DNA from: a virus
DNA: 25,543 nt
Strand: one strand, 5' to 3'
IMG/VR virus record: IMGVR_UViG_3300010885_013007
Span: 1-25,543 of that record
Under the pieces are notes generated by a model. That model had not been told where the DNA came from. It searched no databases and worked only from the letters and a program-made list of their open reading frames with translations. Each line of letters begins with the position of its first letter. Within the stretch, counting starts at the first letter, position 1. The translations under genes were made by a program, and so were the position numbers. Below are positions 6,684-15,948 of the stretch, in pieces.

Positions 6684-7812
6684 AGACTTTGATCTTATTG
6701 TAGTAGGCTCTGGAATCTTTGGTGCTGTTACAGCTGAACAGGCCAGTCGAGAAGGATTTAAAGTTGCTGTAGTAGAAAGCCGTAATCATATTGGCGGCAA
6801 CTGCTACACAGAAGATGATCCGGAAACAGGTATTAACGTACACAAGTATGGCCCACATATATTCCACACCAGCAACGAACGTATTTGGAAATACATAAAT
6901 CAATTTACAGAGTTTAACAACTATCACCACCGTGTTCGCGGAGTATGGAATGATCGTAGCTATGGTATTCCTATTACACTAGATACTATTAACAGTTTCT
7001 TTAACGAAAACTTTACACCTGCCGAAGCAGAACGTTTTATTGACAGTATTCGTACACATAACGATGATCCTACAAACTTTGAAGAGCAAGCACTGGCTCG
7101 TATTGGTCCACAACTGTATAATGCTTTTATACGTGGCTACACTATAAAGCAATGGGAAAAGAATCCTACGTTGTTGCCTGCCAGTGTTGCCCGTAGATTG
7201 CCTGTGCGTTATAACTACAACGACAGTTATTATTACGACAAGTGGCAAGGCATTCCTGTTGATGGATATACGCCAATCTTTGAACGTATGCTCAACCATG
7301 AAAACATTCAAGTGTTTTTAAACACGGACTGGTTTAGCGTGGCTGATCAAGCAGGCAATATACCTGTAGTATACACAGGTCCAATTGATAGATTCTATAA
7401 CTATCAACACGGAAGACTAACTTGGCGCACACTAGACTTTAAGTTTGAAGTAAAAGAAACAGGCGACTACCAAGGAATTGCCGCAATGAATTTTCCTAGC
7501 CAAGCCGTGCCCTATACTCGTTGTATCGAACACAGGCATTTTCATCCTGAACGTGACTATCCAAAAGATCGCACAATTATAAACTACGAGTATAGTCGTA
7601 CTGCTGAACCAGGCGACACAGAATACTATCCTGTTAACACAGACGAGGATAAAACACGTTTTGAGTTATATCGAACACAAGCCGATCAAGAACCCAATGT
7701 TGTATTTGGCGGACGTCTAGGCGAGTACATGTATTACGACATGCATCAAGTAATTGGTAGCGCACTCAGCGCATACAAAAAGAAAGTCAAAATTAAATTG
7801 ACTAAACAATAA
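6676..7812 (+). CDS. glf: UDP-galactopyranose mutase
   Basis: 378 aa from the ATG at 6676, close to the usual 365-390 aa of bacterial Glf. FAD-binding GSGIFG (11-16), the ESRNHIGGN segment (35-42), KYGPHIFHTS (58-66) and the C-terminal FGGRLGEYMYYDMHQVIGSAL are diagnostic. The enzyme interconverts UDP-galactopyranose and UDP-galactofuranose, the donor for galactofuranose in surface glycans. An in-frame TTG at 6655 would add seven residues, but 6676 starts right at the Rossmann strand (MFKDFDLIVVGSG) and overlaps the upstream stop by only 8 nt. A phage Glf implies galactofuranose in a phage-modified glycan. Confidence 0.96.
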   Translation: MFKDFDLIVVGSGIFGAVTAEQASREGFKVAVVESRNHIGGNCYTEDDPETGINVHKYGPHIFHTSNERIWKYINQFTEFNNYHHRVRGVWNDRSYGIPITLDTINSFFNENFTPAEAERFIDSIRTHNDDPTNFEEQALARIGPQLYNAFIRGYTIKQWEKNPTLLPASVARRLPVRYNYNDSYYYDKWQGIPVDGYTPIFERMLNHENIQVFLNTDWFSVADQAGNIPVVYTGPIDRFYNYQHGRLTWRTLDFKFEVKETGDYQGIAAMNFPSQAVPYTRCIEHRHFHPERDYPKDRTIINYEYSRTAEPGDTEYYPVNTDEDKTRFELYRTQADQEPNVVFGGRLGEYMYYDMHQVIGSALSAYKKKVKIKLTKQ

Positions 7813-7832
7813 TTTTAAAGTAAACTATTATC

Positions 7833-8549
7833 ATGACAAAACATGCCTTCATTGTAACCAGTGCTATTAACAGCAAATTTGGTGTATTTAAACCCACACA
7901 ACGACTACAACAAACATTGGCTACAGTAGCCAGTATTCGTCAACGTATTCCTGATGCTAAAATTATTATCATGGAATGTTGCGGCGAACCAATTAAGATC
8001 GAACAAGAAAATTTGCTTAGAACCAATTGCGATATCTTTATTGACTACAGCCATAATGAAGAAGTACAAGACTTGTATGACAATGATAACTGGGACGTGG
8101 TTAAGAATGGCACAGAAATCATGTGCTTTGGTCGTGCTCTGGCAGTATTAAAACACGAAGGCATGCTAGACGGAATTGATCGTATACACAAAATGTCCGG
8201 GCGTTATTTGTTAACCGATGACTTTGATCCTGCAACCTACGAAGATTCCACAGTGGTTGACAAGATTGTAATTGGTCCAAAGTATCAAAGCCAATTCCCG
8301 ATTGAAGTAACCACGGTACCGTTACAGTATATGGCTCGCTTGTGGTCTTGGCCCAATAGCCGCATTGATGAAGTAGTTGCAGTTTATTCAGACAGCTTTA
8401 TCTTCTTTGCTGAACGATTGGCCGCAGGCGGGTATGTAGATATTGAACATGTATTATACAAATTCTTAAATCCCGATCATGTACACGAAGTAAAAAACCT
8501 AGGCGTCGAAGGACAGATTGCACCAACTGGGGCGGCAATTAAAAACTAA
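7833..8549 (+). CDS. Probable glycosyltransferase-like protein, conserved in phages
   Basis: 238 aa. Begins MTKHAFIVTSAINSKFGVF followed by QRLQQTLATVASIRQRIPDAKIIIMECCG, a Rossmann-like strand-helix-strand typical of GT-A enzymes, then KMSGRYLLTDDFD (about 122-134), where the acidic DDFD could be the metal-binding motif. I recall similar uncharacterised proteins in T4-like phages, but no characterised family. Its position inside the sugar operon supports a role in glycan assembly. The stop overlaps the next start as TAATG at 8547-8551. Confidence 0.7.
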   Translation: MTKHAFIVTSAINSKFGVFKPTQRLQQTLATVASIRQRIPDAKIIIMECCGEPIKIEQENLLRTNCDIFIDYSHNEEVQDLYDNDNWDVVKNGTEIMCFGRALAVLKHEGMLDGIDRIHKMSGRYLLTDDFDPATYEDSTVVDKIVIGPKYQSQFPIEVTTVPLQYMARLWSWPNSRIDEVVAVYSDSFIFFAERLAAGGYVDIEHVLYKFLNPDHVHEVKNLGVEGQIAPTGAAIKN

Positions 8550-9766
8550 TGGATAACTGTAAACCAATTACCAATTGCTTGGCTTGCGATAGCACCCACT
8601 TGGTGCTTACTCTAGATTTAGGCCAACAACCATTGGCCAATAACTTCAGAGATTCTATTAGTACTGATGCAGAACAACTGTATCCATTGGCTATTAATCG
8701 TTGCGAGAACTGTAACCATTTACAACTTACTCATGCTGTGGATCCTGCGTTAATTTACACACACTATCTTTATGTCAGTGGTACTAGTGGAACTTACTTA
8801 GAATACATGGATTGGTATGCAAAATTTGTGCGCGAACAATTTCGCCATTGGCCAAGTCGTGTATTAGACATTGGTTGTAACGATGGTAGTCAACTTAATG
8901 TGTTTAAGAAACTGGGCTTTACCACATACGGAGTAGATCCTGCAGAAAACTTATACCCTGTATCCAGTGCCAATCATAATGTTAAATTAGGTTTTTGGAA
9001 CAAAGAATCGGTCTCTGGGTTTGGCACAGATTTTGATGTAATCACTTGTCAAAATGCATTTGCACACAATCCCGACCCTGTGGCATTTTTAAAATTAGCT
9101 AGAGAATATCTACGTACAGATGGTAAGATCTTTATTCAAACCAGTCAAGCAGACATGGTACCCAATGGTGAGTTTGATACTATCTATCACGAGCATATCA
9201 GTTACTACAATGCTCGTAGTATGCAATGGTTAGCCGAACGAGCAAAACTATCTCTAATAGATGTAATTAAAACTCCTATACATGGCACTAGCTATATCTT
9301 TGTACTTGCTAAACAACCAGCCAATGAATATCGTGTAGCTAACATATTGGCCACAGAAGCCGCACTAGGATTACAATTACCGGACACCTACACTCGATGG
9401 GCCGAAGGTGTGCGTGATTTGTTAATTAGACTGCAAGATCAAATTGCTGAATATCAGGGCTTTGGCTATCGTGTCATTGGCTACGGTGCGGCAGCAAAAG
9501 GTATGACCTTGCTAAACGCCAGCCAAATCAAGTTAGATGCAGTGGTAGATGATAACCCGTTGAAGCAAGGACTGTACTGTCCGGGCACTACAATTCCTGT
9601 GGTAAGTTCAGATTACATCGCCAGTCTTAGACATTCAGCTCAGCGTATAGTATTTGTCCCACTGGCTTGGAACTTCTATAGCGAGATTAAACGCAAAATA
9701 CAAAAAATACGTAATAATGAACTAGATATATTTTTACGTTATTTCCCAACTATCAGGTCAGAATGA
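8549..9766 (+). CDS. NDP-hexose C-methyltransferase-like protein
   Basis: 405 aa with the three-part build of sugar C-methyltransferases (NovU/TylC3 type): N-terminal zinc site CLAC...CENC (C10, C13, C52, C55), SAM-binding VLDIGCNDGS (about 105-114), and a C-terminal domain with VIGYGAAAKGMTLLN and VVDDNPLKQGLYCPGT. Such enzymes add a branched methyl group to a 4-keto-6-deoxy nucleotide sugar, which fits the RmlB-like gene upstream. Full length for the family. Overlaps the next gene by ATGA at 9763. The exact sugar and carbon position cannot be told. Confidence 0.9.
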   Translation: MDNCKPITNCLACDSTHLVLTLDLGQQPLANNFRDSISTDAEQLYPLAINRCENCNHLQLTHAVDPALIYTHYLYVSGTSGTYLEYMDWYAKFVREQFRHWPSRVLDIGCNDGSQLNVFKKLGFTTYGVDPAENLYPVSSANHNVKLGFWNKESVSGFGTDFDVITCQNAFAHNPDPVAFLKLAREYLRTDGKIFIQTSQADMVPNGEFDTIYHEHISYYNARSMQWLAERAKLSLIDVIKTPIHGTSYIFVLAKQPANEYRVANILATEAALGLQLPDTYTRWAEGVRDLLIRLQDQIAEYQGFGYRVIGYGAAAKGMTLLNASQIKLDAVVDDNPLKQGLYCPGTTIPVVSSDYIASLRHSAQRIVFVPLAWNFYSEIKRKIQKIRNNELDIFLRYFPTIRSE

Positions 9767-10653
9767 AAATAGAAACCCCAGTTAATATCTTAGTCAAACG
9801 ACGTGCCGCATTGGGTGACGTGGTAATGAGCACAGGCGTAGTGCGAGAACTGTATAAGCAACATGATGGCCAGTGCCATATTACTGTTGAAACAGAATAC
9901 CCGTTGGTATACAAAAACAATCCTTACATTCGGGATCTGCGTAACTGGGGTGAAGTCAATACCAACGACTACGATGTTGTTTATAACCTAGATGATGCAT
10001 ATGAACTAAATCCTGAAAATCATTTTGTCAGCAGTATGTTTGCTCGTGTATTCGGTCCACATGTAAGTAACTTAAACCAAGCACCAGACCTGCATGCCGA
10101 CGCACAAGATCGACACACAGTTGACCAAGACATAAAAGAATTAGATGCGCCATTCTTTGCTATCCATATGCGTAACTGGGCCTGGCCCTTAAAGAACATC
10201 GATATAGATACTTGGGGTGAAATTATCAGCGCAGTATTTGAAAAGCGCACAGATCACAAGGTAGTTACAGTAGGCGGCCCTACTGATTTAAGTTTTGACC
10301 ATCCTTTATTCTTTAATGCTAATGCACGTTATACTCCACAGCAGTTGGCATACTTTTTAAACTCAGCTAAATGCTTTGTTGGTATTGATAGTGGACCATT
10401 CCAAATTGCCGGTGCCAGCGACACACACGTTATTGGCCTGCTGACACACAATCCACCTGAGTATATTATGCCATTGCGTAAACTAGATACCATGTGGCAT
10501 GCTACAGCTATACAGGCCAACATAGATTGCGTGGGTTGTAATGTTAACCAAGTTCGACCAGTACGTGGCATTAACTGTATACACGGAGATTTCCGTTGTA
10601 ACAAAACTTGGGACACACAACGAATAGCCGATGCTATATTAGGACAATTATGA
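9763..10653 (+). CDS. GT9-like (heptosyltransferase family) glycosyltransferase
   Basis: 296 aa. N-terminal NILVKRRAALGDVVMSTGVVREL is the ALGDxxxxxP/T loop of ADP-heptose:LPS heptosyltransferases, and FVGIDSGPFQIAGASDTHVIGLL matches the family's donor-binding D/HSG site. C-terminal CVGCNVNQVRP and CIHGDFRCNKTW add a Cys-rich segment seen in some GT9 relatives. Known GT9 enzymes add heptose or other sugars to LPS core; acceptor and donor here are unknown. It forms a pair with the next, related gene. Confidence 0.88.
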   Translation: MKIETPVNILVKRRAALGDVVMSTGVVRELYKQHDGQCHITVETEYPLVYKNNPYIRDLRNWGEVNTNDYDVVYNLDDAYELNPENHFVSSMFARVFGPHVSNLNQAPDLHADAQDRHTVDQDIKELDAPFFAIHMRNWAWPLKNIDIDTWGEIISAVFEKRTDHKVVTVGGPTDLSFDHPLFFNANARYTPQQLAYFLNSAKCFVGIDSGPFQIAGASDTHVIGLLTHNPPEYIMPLRKLDTMWHATAIQANIDCVGCNVNQVRPVRGINCIHGDFRCNKTWDTQRIADAILGQL

Positions 10654-11411
10654 AAACATACAGACACTCGGGTACATTAGGCGACCTTATCTACAGCCTA
10701 AGCATTGTAAAGAAAATGGAACCGGGCGAATTTAAAATAGCTCTGCACAACATTGAAAATTGTGTTAGCCAATACGGATATCGTCCAGACGAAGTAGACC
10801 CAGCGCACAAAGGTCGCTTTACAGAACAAGACGTAGAATGGTTGCGCCCATTGCTAGAACGCCAAAGCTATATTCAATCTGTTGGTACATGGAGGCAGGG
10901 TGATCCTGAGCCTGATGTAGACTTGGACAAGTTCCGTGGCACACTATTTCGCGGATTTGAAGGCAATTACATTCTTGCTTACCACTTGGCATTTGGCATG
11001 GAGTTTAAAGTAGATGATTACTTGACTCCTTGGATTGAAGTAGATCCAATTAAAACCAAAGCTATGGTTGTAAGTCGTACTGCCCGTTACCGCGACCCTG
11101 CCGCAGACGAAACATGGAAGAAAATGGCCTACGATGGTATATTAGATCGTACCGGCATATTCGTGGGCACTGAAGCCGAGCACGAAGATTTTGTAAAACT
11201 AACAGATGTAAAGATTCCTTACCATCCAGTTAAAGACTTTTTGGAATTAGCCGGTGTTGTTGCTGGTGCTGATTTAGTTTTGGCCAACCAAAACTTTGTT
11301 TACAGTTTGGCTATAGCCCTGTGTAAGCAAACAGTATTGGAAACAATCAAAATTAAACCCCTACAGAATAACGAATGTTTCTTTCCACGTACCAATTGCC
11401 AGTACTTTTAA
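10650..11411 (+). CDS. GT-B-like glycosyltransferase-related protein
   Basis: 253 aa from ATG 10650, which overlaps the upstream stop (ATGA). MKTYRHSGTLGDLIYSLSIV carries the G-x-LGD loop seen at the start of GT9 proteins, and the C-terminal GADLVLANQNFVYSLAIALCKQTVLE resembles their donor-binding half, but the middle is short and the usual DSG is replaced by ANQNF. It may be a divergent glycosyltransferase or an inactive partner of the preceding one. The in-frame upstream start at 10608 would lie inside the previous gene and is rejected. Confidence 0.75.
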   Translation: MKTYRHSGTLGDLIYSLSIVKKMEPGEFKIALHNIENCVSQYGYRPDEVDPAHKGRFTEQDVEWLRPLLERQSYIQSVGTWRQGDPEPDVDLDKFRGTLFRGFEGNYILAYHLAFGMEFKVDDYLTPWIEVDPIKTKAMVVSRTARYRDPAADETWKKMAYDGILDRTGIFVGTEAEHEDFVKLTDVKIPYHPVKDFLELAGVVAGADLVLANQNFVYSLAIALCKQTVLETIKIKPLQNNECFFPRTNCQYF

Positions 11412-11413
11412 GG

Positions 11414-11421
11414 TATAAATA
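11414..11421 (+). promoter_or_regulatory. T4-type late promoter upstream of groES
   Basis: A perfect TATAAATA octamer three bases after the stop of the preceding gene and about 75 nt before groES. Followed by a T-rich run as in T4 late promoters. Confidence 0.6.
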
Positions 11422-11436
11422 TTTTTGCGGTAGTTG

Positions 11437-11466
11437 TTGACAATGCCGCAATCTTTGTAGTACAAT
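11437..11466 (+). promoter_or_regulatory. sigma70-type promoter of groES-groEL
   Basis: TTGACA (11437-11442), 18-nt spacer, TACAAT (11461-11466). The -35 box lies in the loop of an inverted repeat TTGCGG (11425-11430) / CCGCAA (11446-11451), a possible operator or leader hairpin. No CIRCE element is present. Confidence 0.82.
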
Positions 11467-11495
11467 TAATCATTAAATCATATTAAAAGGAGATC

Positions 11496-13417
<1,922 letters not shown>

Positions 13418-13433
13418 GTTAGTCTGCACTAAC

Positions 13434-13461
13434 AAAAACCCGTCTAAATGGCGGGTTTTTT
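13434..13461 (+). terminator. Rho-independent terminator after groEL
   Basis: AAAACCCG (13435-13442) pairs with CGGGTTTT (13452-13459) across a 9-nt loop, ending in a T tract to 13461. It is 16 nt past the groEL stop. Confidence 0.9.
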
Positions 13462-13462
13462 G

Positions 13463-13491
13463 TTGACCTTTAAATGTCATAATGTTATACT
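13463..13491 (+). promoter_or_regulatory. sigma70-type promoter abutting the GGCT-like gene
   Basis: TTGACC (13463-13468), 17-nt spacer, TATACT (13486-13491). Only six bases separate the -10 box from the ATG at 13498, so transcription should start at or next to the start codon (leaderless). The -35 box begins two bases after the terminator T tract. Confidence 0.8.
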
Positions 13492-13497
13492 TGCAGT

Positions 13498-13953
13498 ATG
13501 AAATATTTTGCATATGGTATGAATACCAACTTGGCCCAAATGGCCCTACGTTGCCCCGAAGCCAAGAGCTTGGGCAAGGCAGTACTTTATCAACACGAGT
13601 TTCGTTTTGCACATCACGCAGATATTGTGGAAAATTCTGCTTGCAATGTACAAGGAGTCCTTTGGGACATTACAGATCAGTGTTTAGCCGCATTGGACGC
13701 ATTAGAAGGTTACCCAACATATTACGAACGCAAGATTGTAACAGTATTTCACAACGGTAATCCTACACCAGCAATAACCTACTACATGGTTCCTGGTATA
13801 GCCAATGAATATCCCAGCGACGGGTATTTGGCCATGTTAAAAGATGGGTACACTGATCATGACGTTAGGCATGAGCAATTAGATCGAGCATTAGAATTTG
13901 TTGAACAATATTACACCACATTAGCACAAAAAGGACAGCCATATTATGGGTAG
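13498..13953 (+). CDS. Gamma-glutamylcyclotransferase-like (AIG2/GGCT fold) protein
   Basis: 151 aa. N-terminal MKYFAYGMNTNL is the YGSN-type substrate loop of the GGCT superfamily; ALDALEGYPTYYERKIVTV (about 80-98) holds the conserved catalytic Glu of the D-x-x-E-GYP-x-x-Y-x-R signature. GGCT enzymes cyclise gamma-glutamyl amines (releasing 5-oxoproline); the phage target is unknown, though cleaving gamma-glutamyl modifications or glutathione-derived peptides is plausible. Full length for the family. Promoter spacing suggests a leaderless mRNA; no Shine-Dalgarno is visible. An overlapping ORF from 13482 in another frame is a shadow. Confidence 0.88.
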   Translation: MKYFAYGMNTNLAQMALRCPEAKSLGKAVLYQHEFRFAHHADIVENSACNVQGVLWDITDQCLAALDALEGYPTYYERKIVTVFHNGNPTPAITYYMVPGIANEYPSDGYLAMLKDGYTDHDVRHEQLDRALEFVEQYYTTLAQKGQPYYG

Positions 13954-14131
13954 AGTTAAAGCCGATTGGCAAGCAGAATACGAACGCACTTTTCCAGCTG
14001 ATGTTGAGTTTGATGAGTGGGTTGAATCTATGGAAACTAAGATTAAATTAGCAGTTACTAAAAAGACTAAAATTGTGTTGCATAAAAACAACACCGAAGA
14101 ATACAGCCCGTATATTACTATAAACAGTTGA
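13946..14131 (+). CDS. Small hypothetical protein, charged
   Basis: 61 codons, MGRVKADWQAEYERTFPADVEFDEWVESMETKIKLAVTKK... with a helix-like acidic N-terminal half and a Lys-rich C-terminal half. Overlaps the GGCT-like stop by 8 nt, and AGGA lies about 11 nt upstream. No family recognised. Its stop overlaps the -35 box of the next promoter. Coding is supported by tight packing and the absence of a competing frame. Confidence 0.7.
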   Translation: MGRVKADWQAEYERTFPADVEFDEWVESMETKIKLAVTKKTKIVLHKNNTEEYSPYITINS

Positions 14132-14156
14132 TCCGAAATAACCAAAATGCTACAAT
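14128..14156 (+). promoter_or_regulatory. sigma70-type promoter (first copy of a duplicated upstream region)
   Basis: TTGATC (14128-14133), 17-nt spacer, TACAAT (14151-14156). The stretch from the end of the spacer through the leader (CCAAAATGCTACAATAGTT) is nearly repeated at 14435-14453. Drives the gene at 14185, whose AGGAG is at 14175-14179. Confidence 0.82.
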
Positions 14157-14184
14157 AGTTTTACTGTAACAAAAAGGAGCCAAA

Positions 14185-14418
14185 ATGGCTTATACCGTTT
14201 TCCAGCACAACACCCGTTTTGGTCCACGTAAGGGTTTAGAAGGCCCGTTCCACTACCCCAATGGGCAGGTACTGTATTATGACGCAAAAGAGGGAAAATA
14301 TTACGATCCTACAACGGATTTTTACGTGGAAAATGACGATGTTGCACGTTTACAACAGCAGGTTTTTGATGCTATAGCACGTGATTATGCAGATCCTTGG
14401 AAAACAGTGACGGTTTAA
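14185..14418 (+). CDS. Small aromatic-rich protein with tandem YYD-type motifs
   Basis: 77 aa. The middle part reads FHYPNGQVLYYDAKEGKYYDPTTDFYVEND (about 22-51): the closely spaced YYD...KYYDPTTDFY strand pattern resembles OCRE-type aromatic repeats or a small beta-hairpin binding module, but this is resemblance only. Own sigma70 promoter and an ideal AGGAG at 5 nt from the ATG, so it is likely strongly and early expressed. N-terminal AYTVFQHNTRFGPRKG is basic; C-terminal part is helical. Function unknown; protein-protein contact with a host factor is possible. Confidence 0.85.
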   Translation: MAYTVFQHNTRFGPRKGLEGPFHYPNGQVLYYDAKEGKYYDPTTDFYVENDDVARLQQQVFDAIARDYADPWKTVTV

Positions 14419-14447
14419 TTGACCCATAATTGCCAAAATGCTATAAT
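14419..14447 (+). promoter_or_regulatory. Near-consensus sigma70 promoter (second copy of the duplicated region)
   Basis: TTGACC (14419-14424), 17-nt spacer, TATAAT (14442-14447). It starts at the stop codon of the preceding gene. It should drive the AAA+ gene and probably the whole run to the hairpins at 18717-18804, since I see no terminator between. Confidence 0.88.
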
Positions 14448-14481
14448 AGTTGTATTGTAAATGATAAAGCAAGGAGCTAGT

Positions 14482-15528
14482 ATGTCAAATGTATCTTTTA
14501 TTCGCGTTAAGTCTGGTGCTTATCGTACTACAGACGTTTCTGGTCAAGTGTTCCAACTAGTAGAGCAGTACAAGAATACAGCCAAAGGTGGCTATGTTAC
14601 TGTTAAGAACGGTGACCGTTTTCCCGGCATGCCAGTGGACATCCGTGTTAAAGTCAATGGCATGAGCGATTACGACTTTGTAAGCGAGCAAGAATTTATT
14701 GAGCAAGGCAATACTCCTGTTGCAGAAGCAGTTGCATTAGAAACCTCAGCGGAATCTGATGAAGAAGTTATTGCACGTATCCGTCAACGTTTTGACATCC
14801 TAGACGAAATGACCACTGCCGCTACCAATGGCGACATCCGTGCAATGATTGTATCGGGTCCTCCGGGTGTTGGTAAGAGCTACGGTGTTGAGCGCATTGT
14901 TGAGAAGGCTTGTTTGTTTGACAAAATCTCAGGCAAGCGCCTCCGTGCAGAAGTTGTTAAGGGTAGTGCTACAGCCTTGGGACTGTACTCAACACTTTAC
15001 AAGTATTCGGACTCCAATTGCATGTTGGTGTTTGATGACTGTGACAGCATCTTGTTGGATGACGTTGCACTTAACCTGCTGAAAGGTGCTTTGGACTCAG
15101 GCAAGAAGCGTAAGATTTCTTGGTTGTCAGACAGCTCATTGTTGCGCCGTGAAGGCATTCCTGACACGTTTAACTTCAACGGTAGTGTAGTGTTTATTAC
15201 CAACTTGAAGTTTGACAAAATGAAGAGCCAGAAGTTGCGTGATCACTTGGATGCACTCCAGTCACGTTGTCATTACTTGGACTTGACCTTGGACACTATG
15301 CGTGACAAGATCTTGCGTATCCGCCAAATTGCCAAAGACGGCGAACTGTTTACAGAGTACGATTTTGAACAATGCGTACAAGACGAGATTATCGACTTTA
15401 TGACAGAGAACAAAAACCGTTTCCGTGAAATGAGTTTGCGTATGGCAATTAAGATTGCAGACCTGCGTAAGAGCTTTCCACTCAAGTGGAAGGCAATGGC
15501 AGAAGTTACTTGCATGAAGTCAGCTTAA
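14482..15528 (+). CDS. AAA+ family ATPase
   Basis: 348 aa from ATG 14482, chosen because AGGAG (14472-14476) is 5 nt away and because the upstream in-frame ATG at 14461 is almost at the transcription start. Walker A GPPGVGKS (126-133), Walker B MLVFDDCDS (181-189), sensor-1-like VVFITNLKFD (N241) and an Arg near 262 that could be the finger. The N-terminal ~110 residues (SFIRVKSGAY..., acidic linker TSAESDEEVIARI) form a separate domain. The ATPase core resembles clamp-loader/chaperone-type AAA+ proteins found in T4-like phages outside the replication module. Neighbours suggest a role with the L12-like protein or the envelope cassette. Confidence 0.92.
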   Translation: MSNVSFIRVKSGAYRTTDVSGQVFQLVEQYKNTAKGGYVTVKNGDRFPGMPVDIRVKVNGMSDYDFVSEQEFIEQGNTPVAEAVALETSAESDEEVIARIRQRFDILDEMTTAATNGDIRAMIVSGPPGVGKSYGVERIVEKACLFDKISGKRLRAEVVKGSATALGLYSTLYKYSDSNCMLVFDDCDSILLDDVALNLLKGALDSGKKRKISWLSDSSLLRREGIPDTFNFNGSVVFITNLKFDKMKSQKLRDHLDALQSRCHYLDLTLDTMRDKILRIRQIAKDGELFTEYDFEQCVQDEIIDFMTENKNRFREMSLRMAIKIADLRKSFPLKWKAMAEVTCMKSA

Positions 15529-15540
15529 GGATTTAGAATA

Positions 15541-15948
15541 ATGGAACAAGACAAAGACGAGCAGTACGACGTTTTGATCAGCGATGCTATTCGTTTCTTG
15601 GAAAGCCTTGGTAACTACTACGGTGCTGAACGTGCTATGGATGTTTGGTCGGCAATGGGTCCTGCTATGGGAGATGATGTCAAAGGCCAAGTGTTTATGA
15701 CCATGCTGTCAGACAACCACAGTAGCATGAGGCTTCAATTAAGTCGAACATCACATCTATACAACGGTTCCGGTGCGGCTGTACCTGTGATCAAGTGTAT
15801 TCGAACACATACCGGACTCGGTCTTAAAGAAGCCAAAGATATATGGGACGATACTGCAATGCGGGCAGTATGGATTGATTGCAAAACCCGCAGTTTGGCA
15901 AAAAATGCCCGAGACGAATTGATCTCGCTTGGAATGAGGGTACGATAA
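15541..15948 (+). CDS. Protein with ribosomal L7/L12 C-terminal-like domain
   Basis: 135 aa. Residues about 81-135, VPVIKCIRTHTGLGLKEAKDIWDD...ARDELISLGMRVR, match the bL12 C-terminal domain (VIKAVRxxTGLGLKEAKDLV...LEEAGAxV), the part that recruits translation GTPases. The N-terminal 75 residues (DAIRFLESLGNYYGAERAMDVWSAM...) are helical and unlike the bL12 dimerisation domain. Phage-encoded bL12-type proteins are known from aquatic phages. It may bind host EF-Tu/EF-G or compete with host bL12 on the ribosome (inference). Starts 12 nt after the AAA+ stop; its stop overlaps the next start (TAATG). Confidence 0.82.
   Translation: MEQDKDEQYDVLISDAIRFLESLGNYYGAERAMDVWSAMGPAMGDDVKGQVFMTMLSDNHSSMRLQLSRTSHLYNGSGAAVPVIKCIRTHTGLGLKEAKDIWDDTAMRAVWIDCKTRSLAKNARDELISLGMRVR

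Noticed and set aside
10608-10649. Upstream start for the second GT9-like gene.
   Set aside because: Lies within the previous gene; ATG 10650 gives the ATGA overlap and begins at the family motif.
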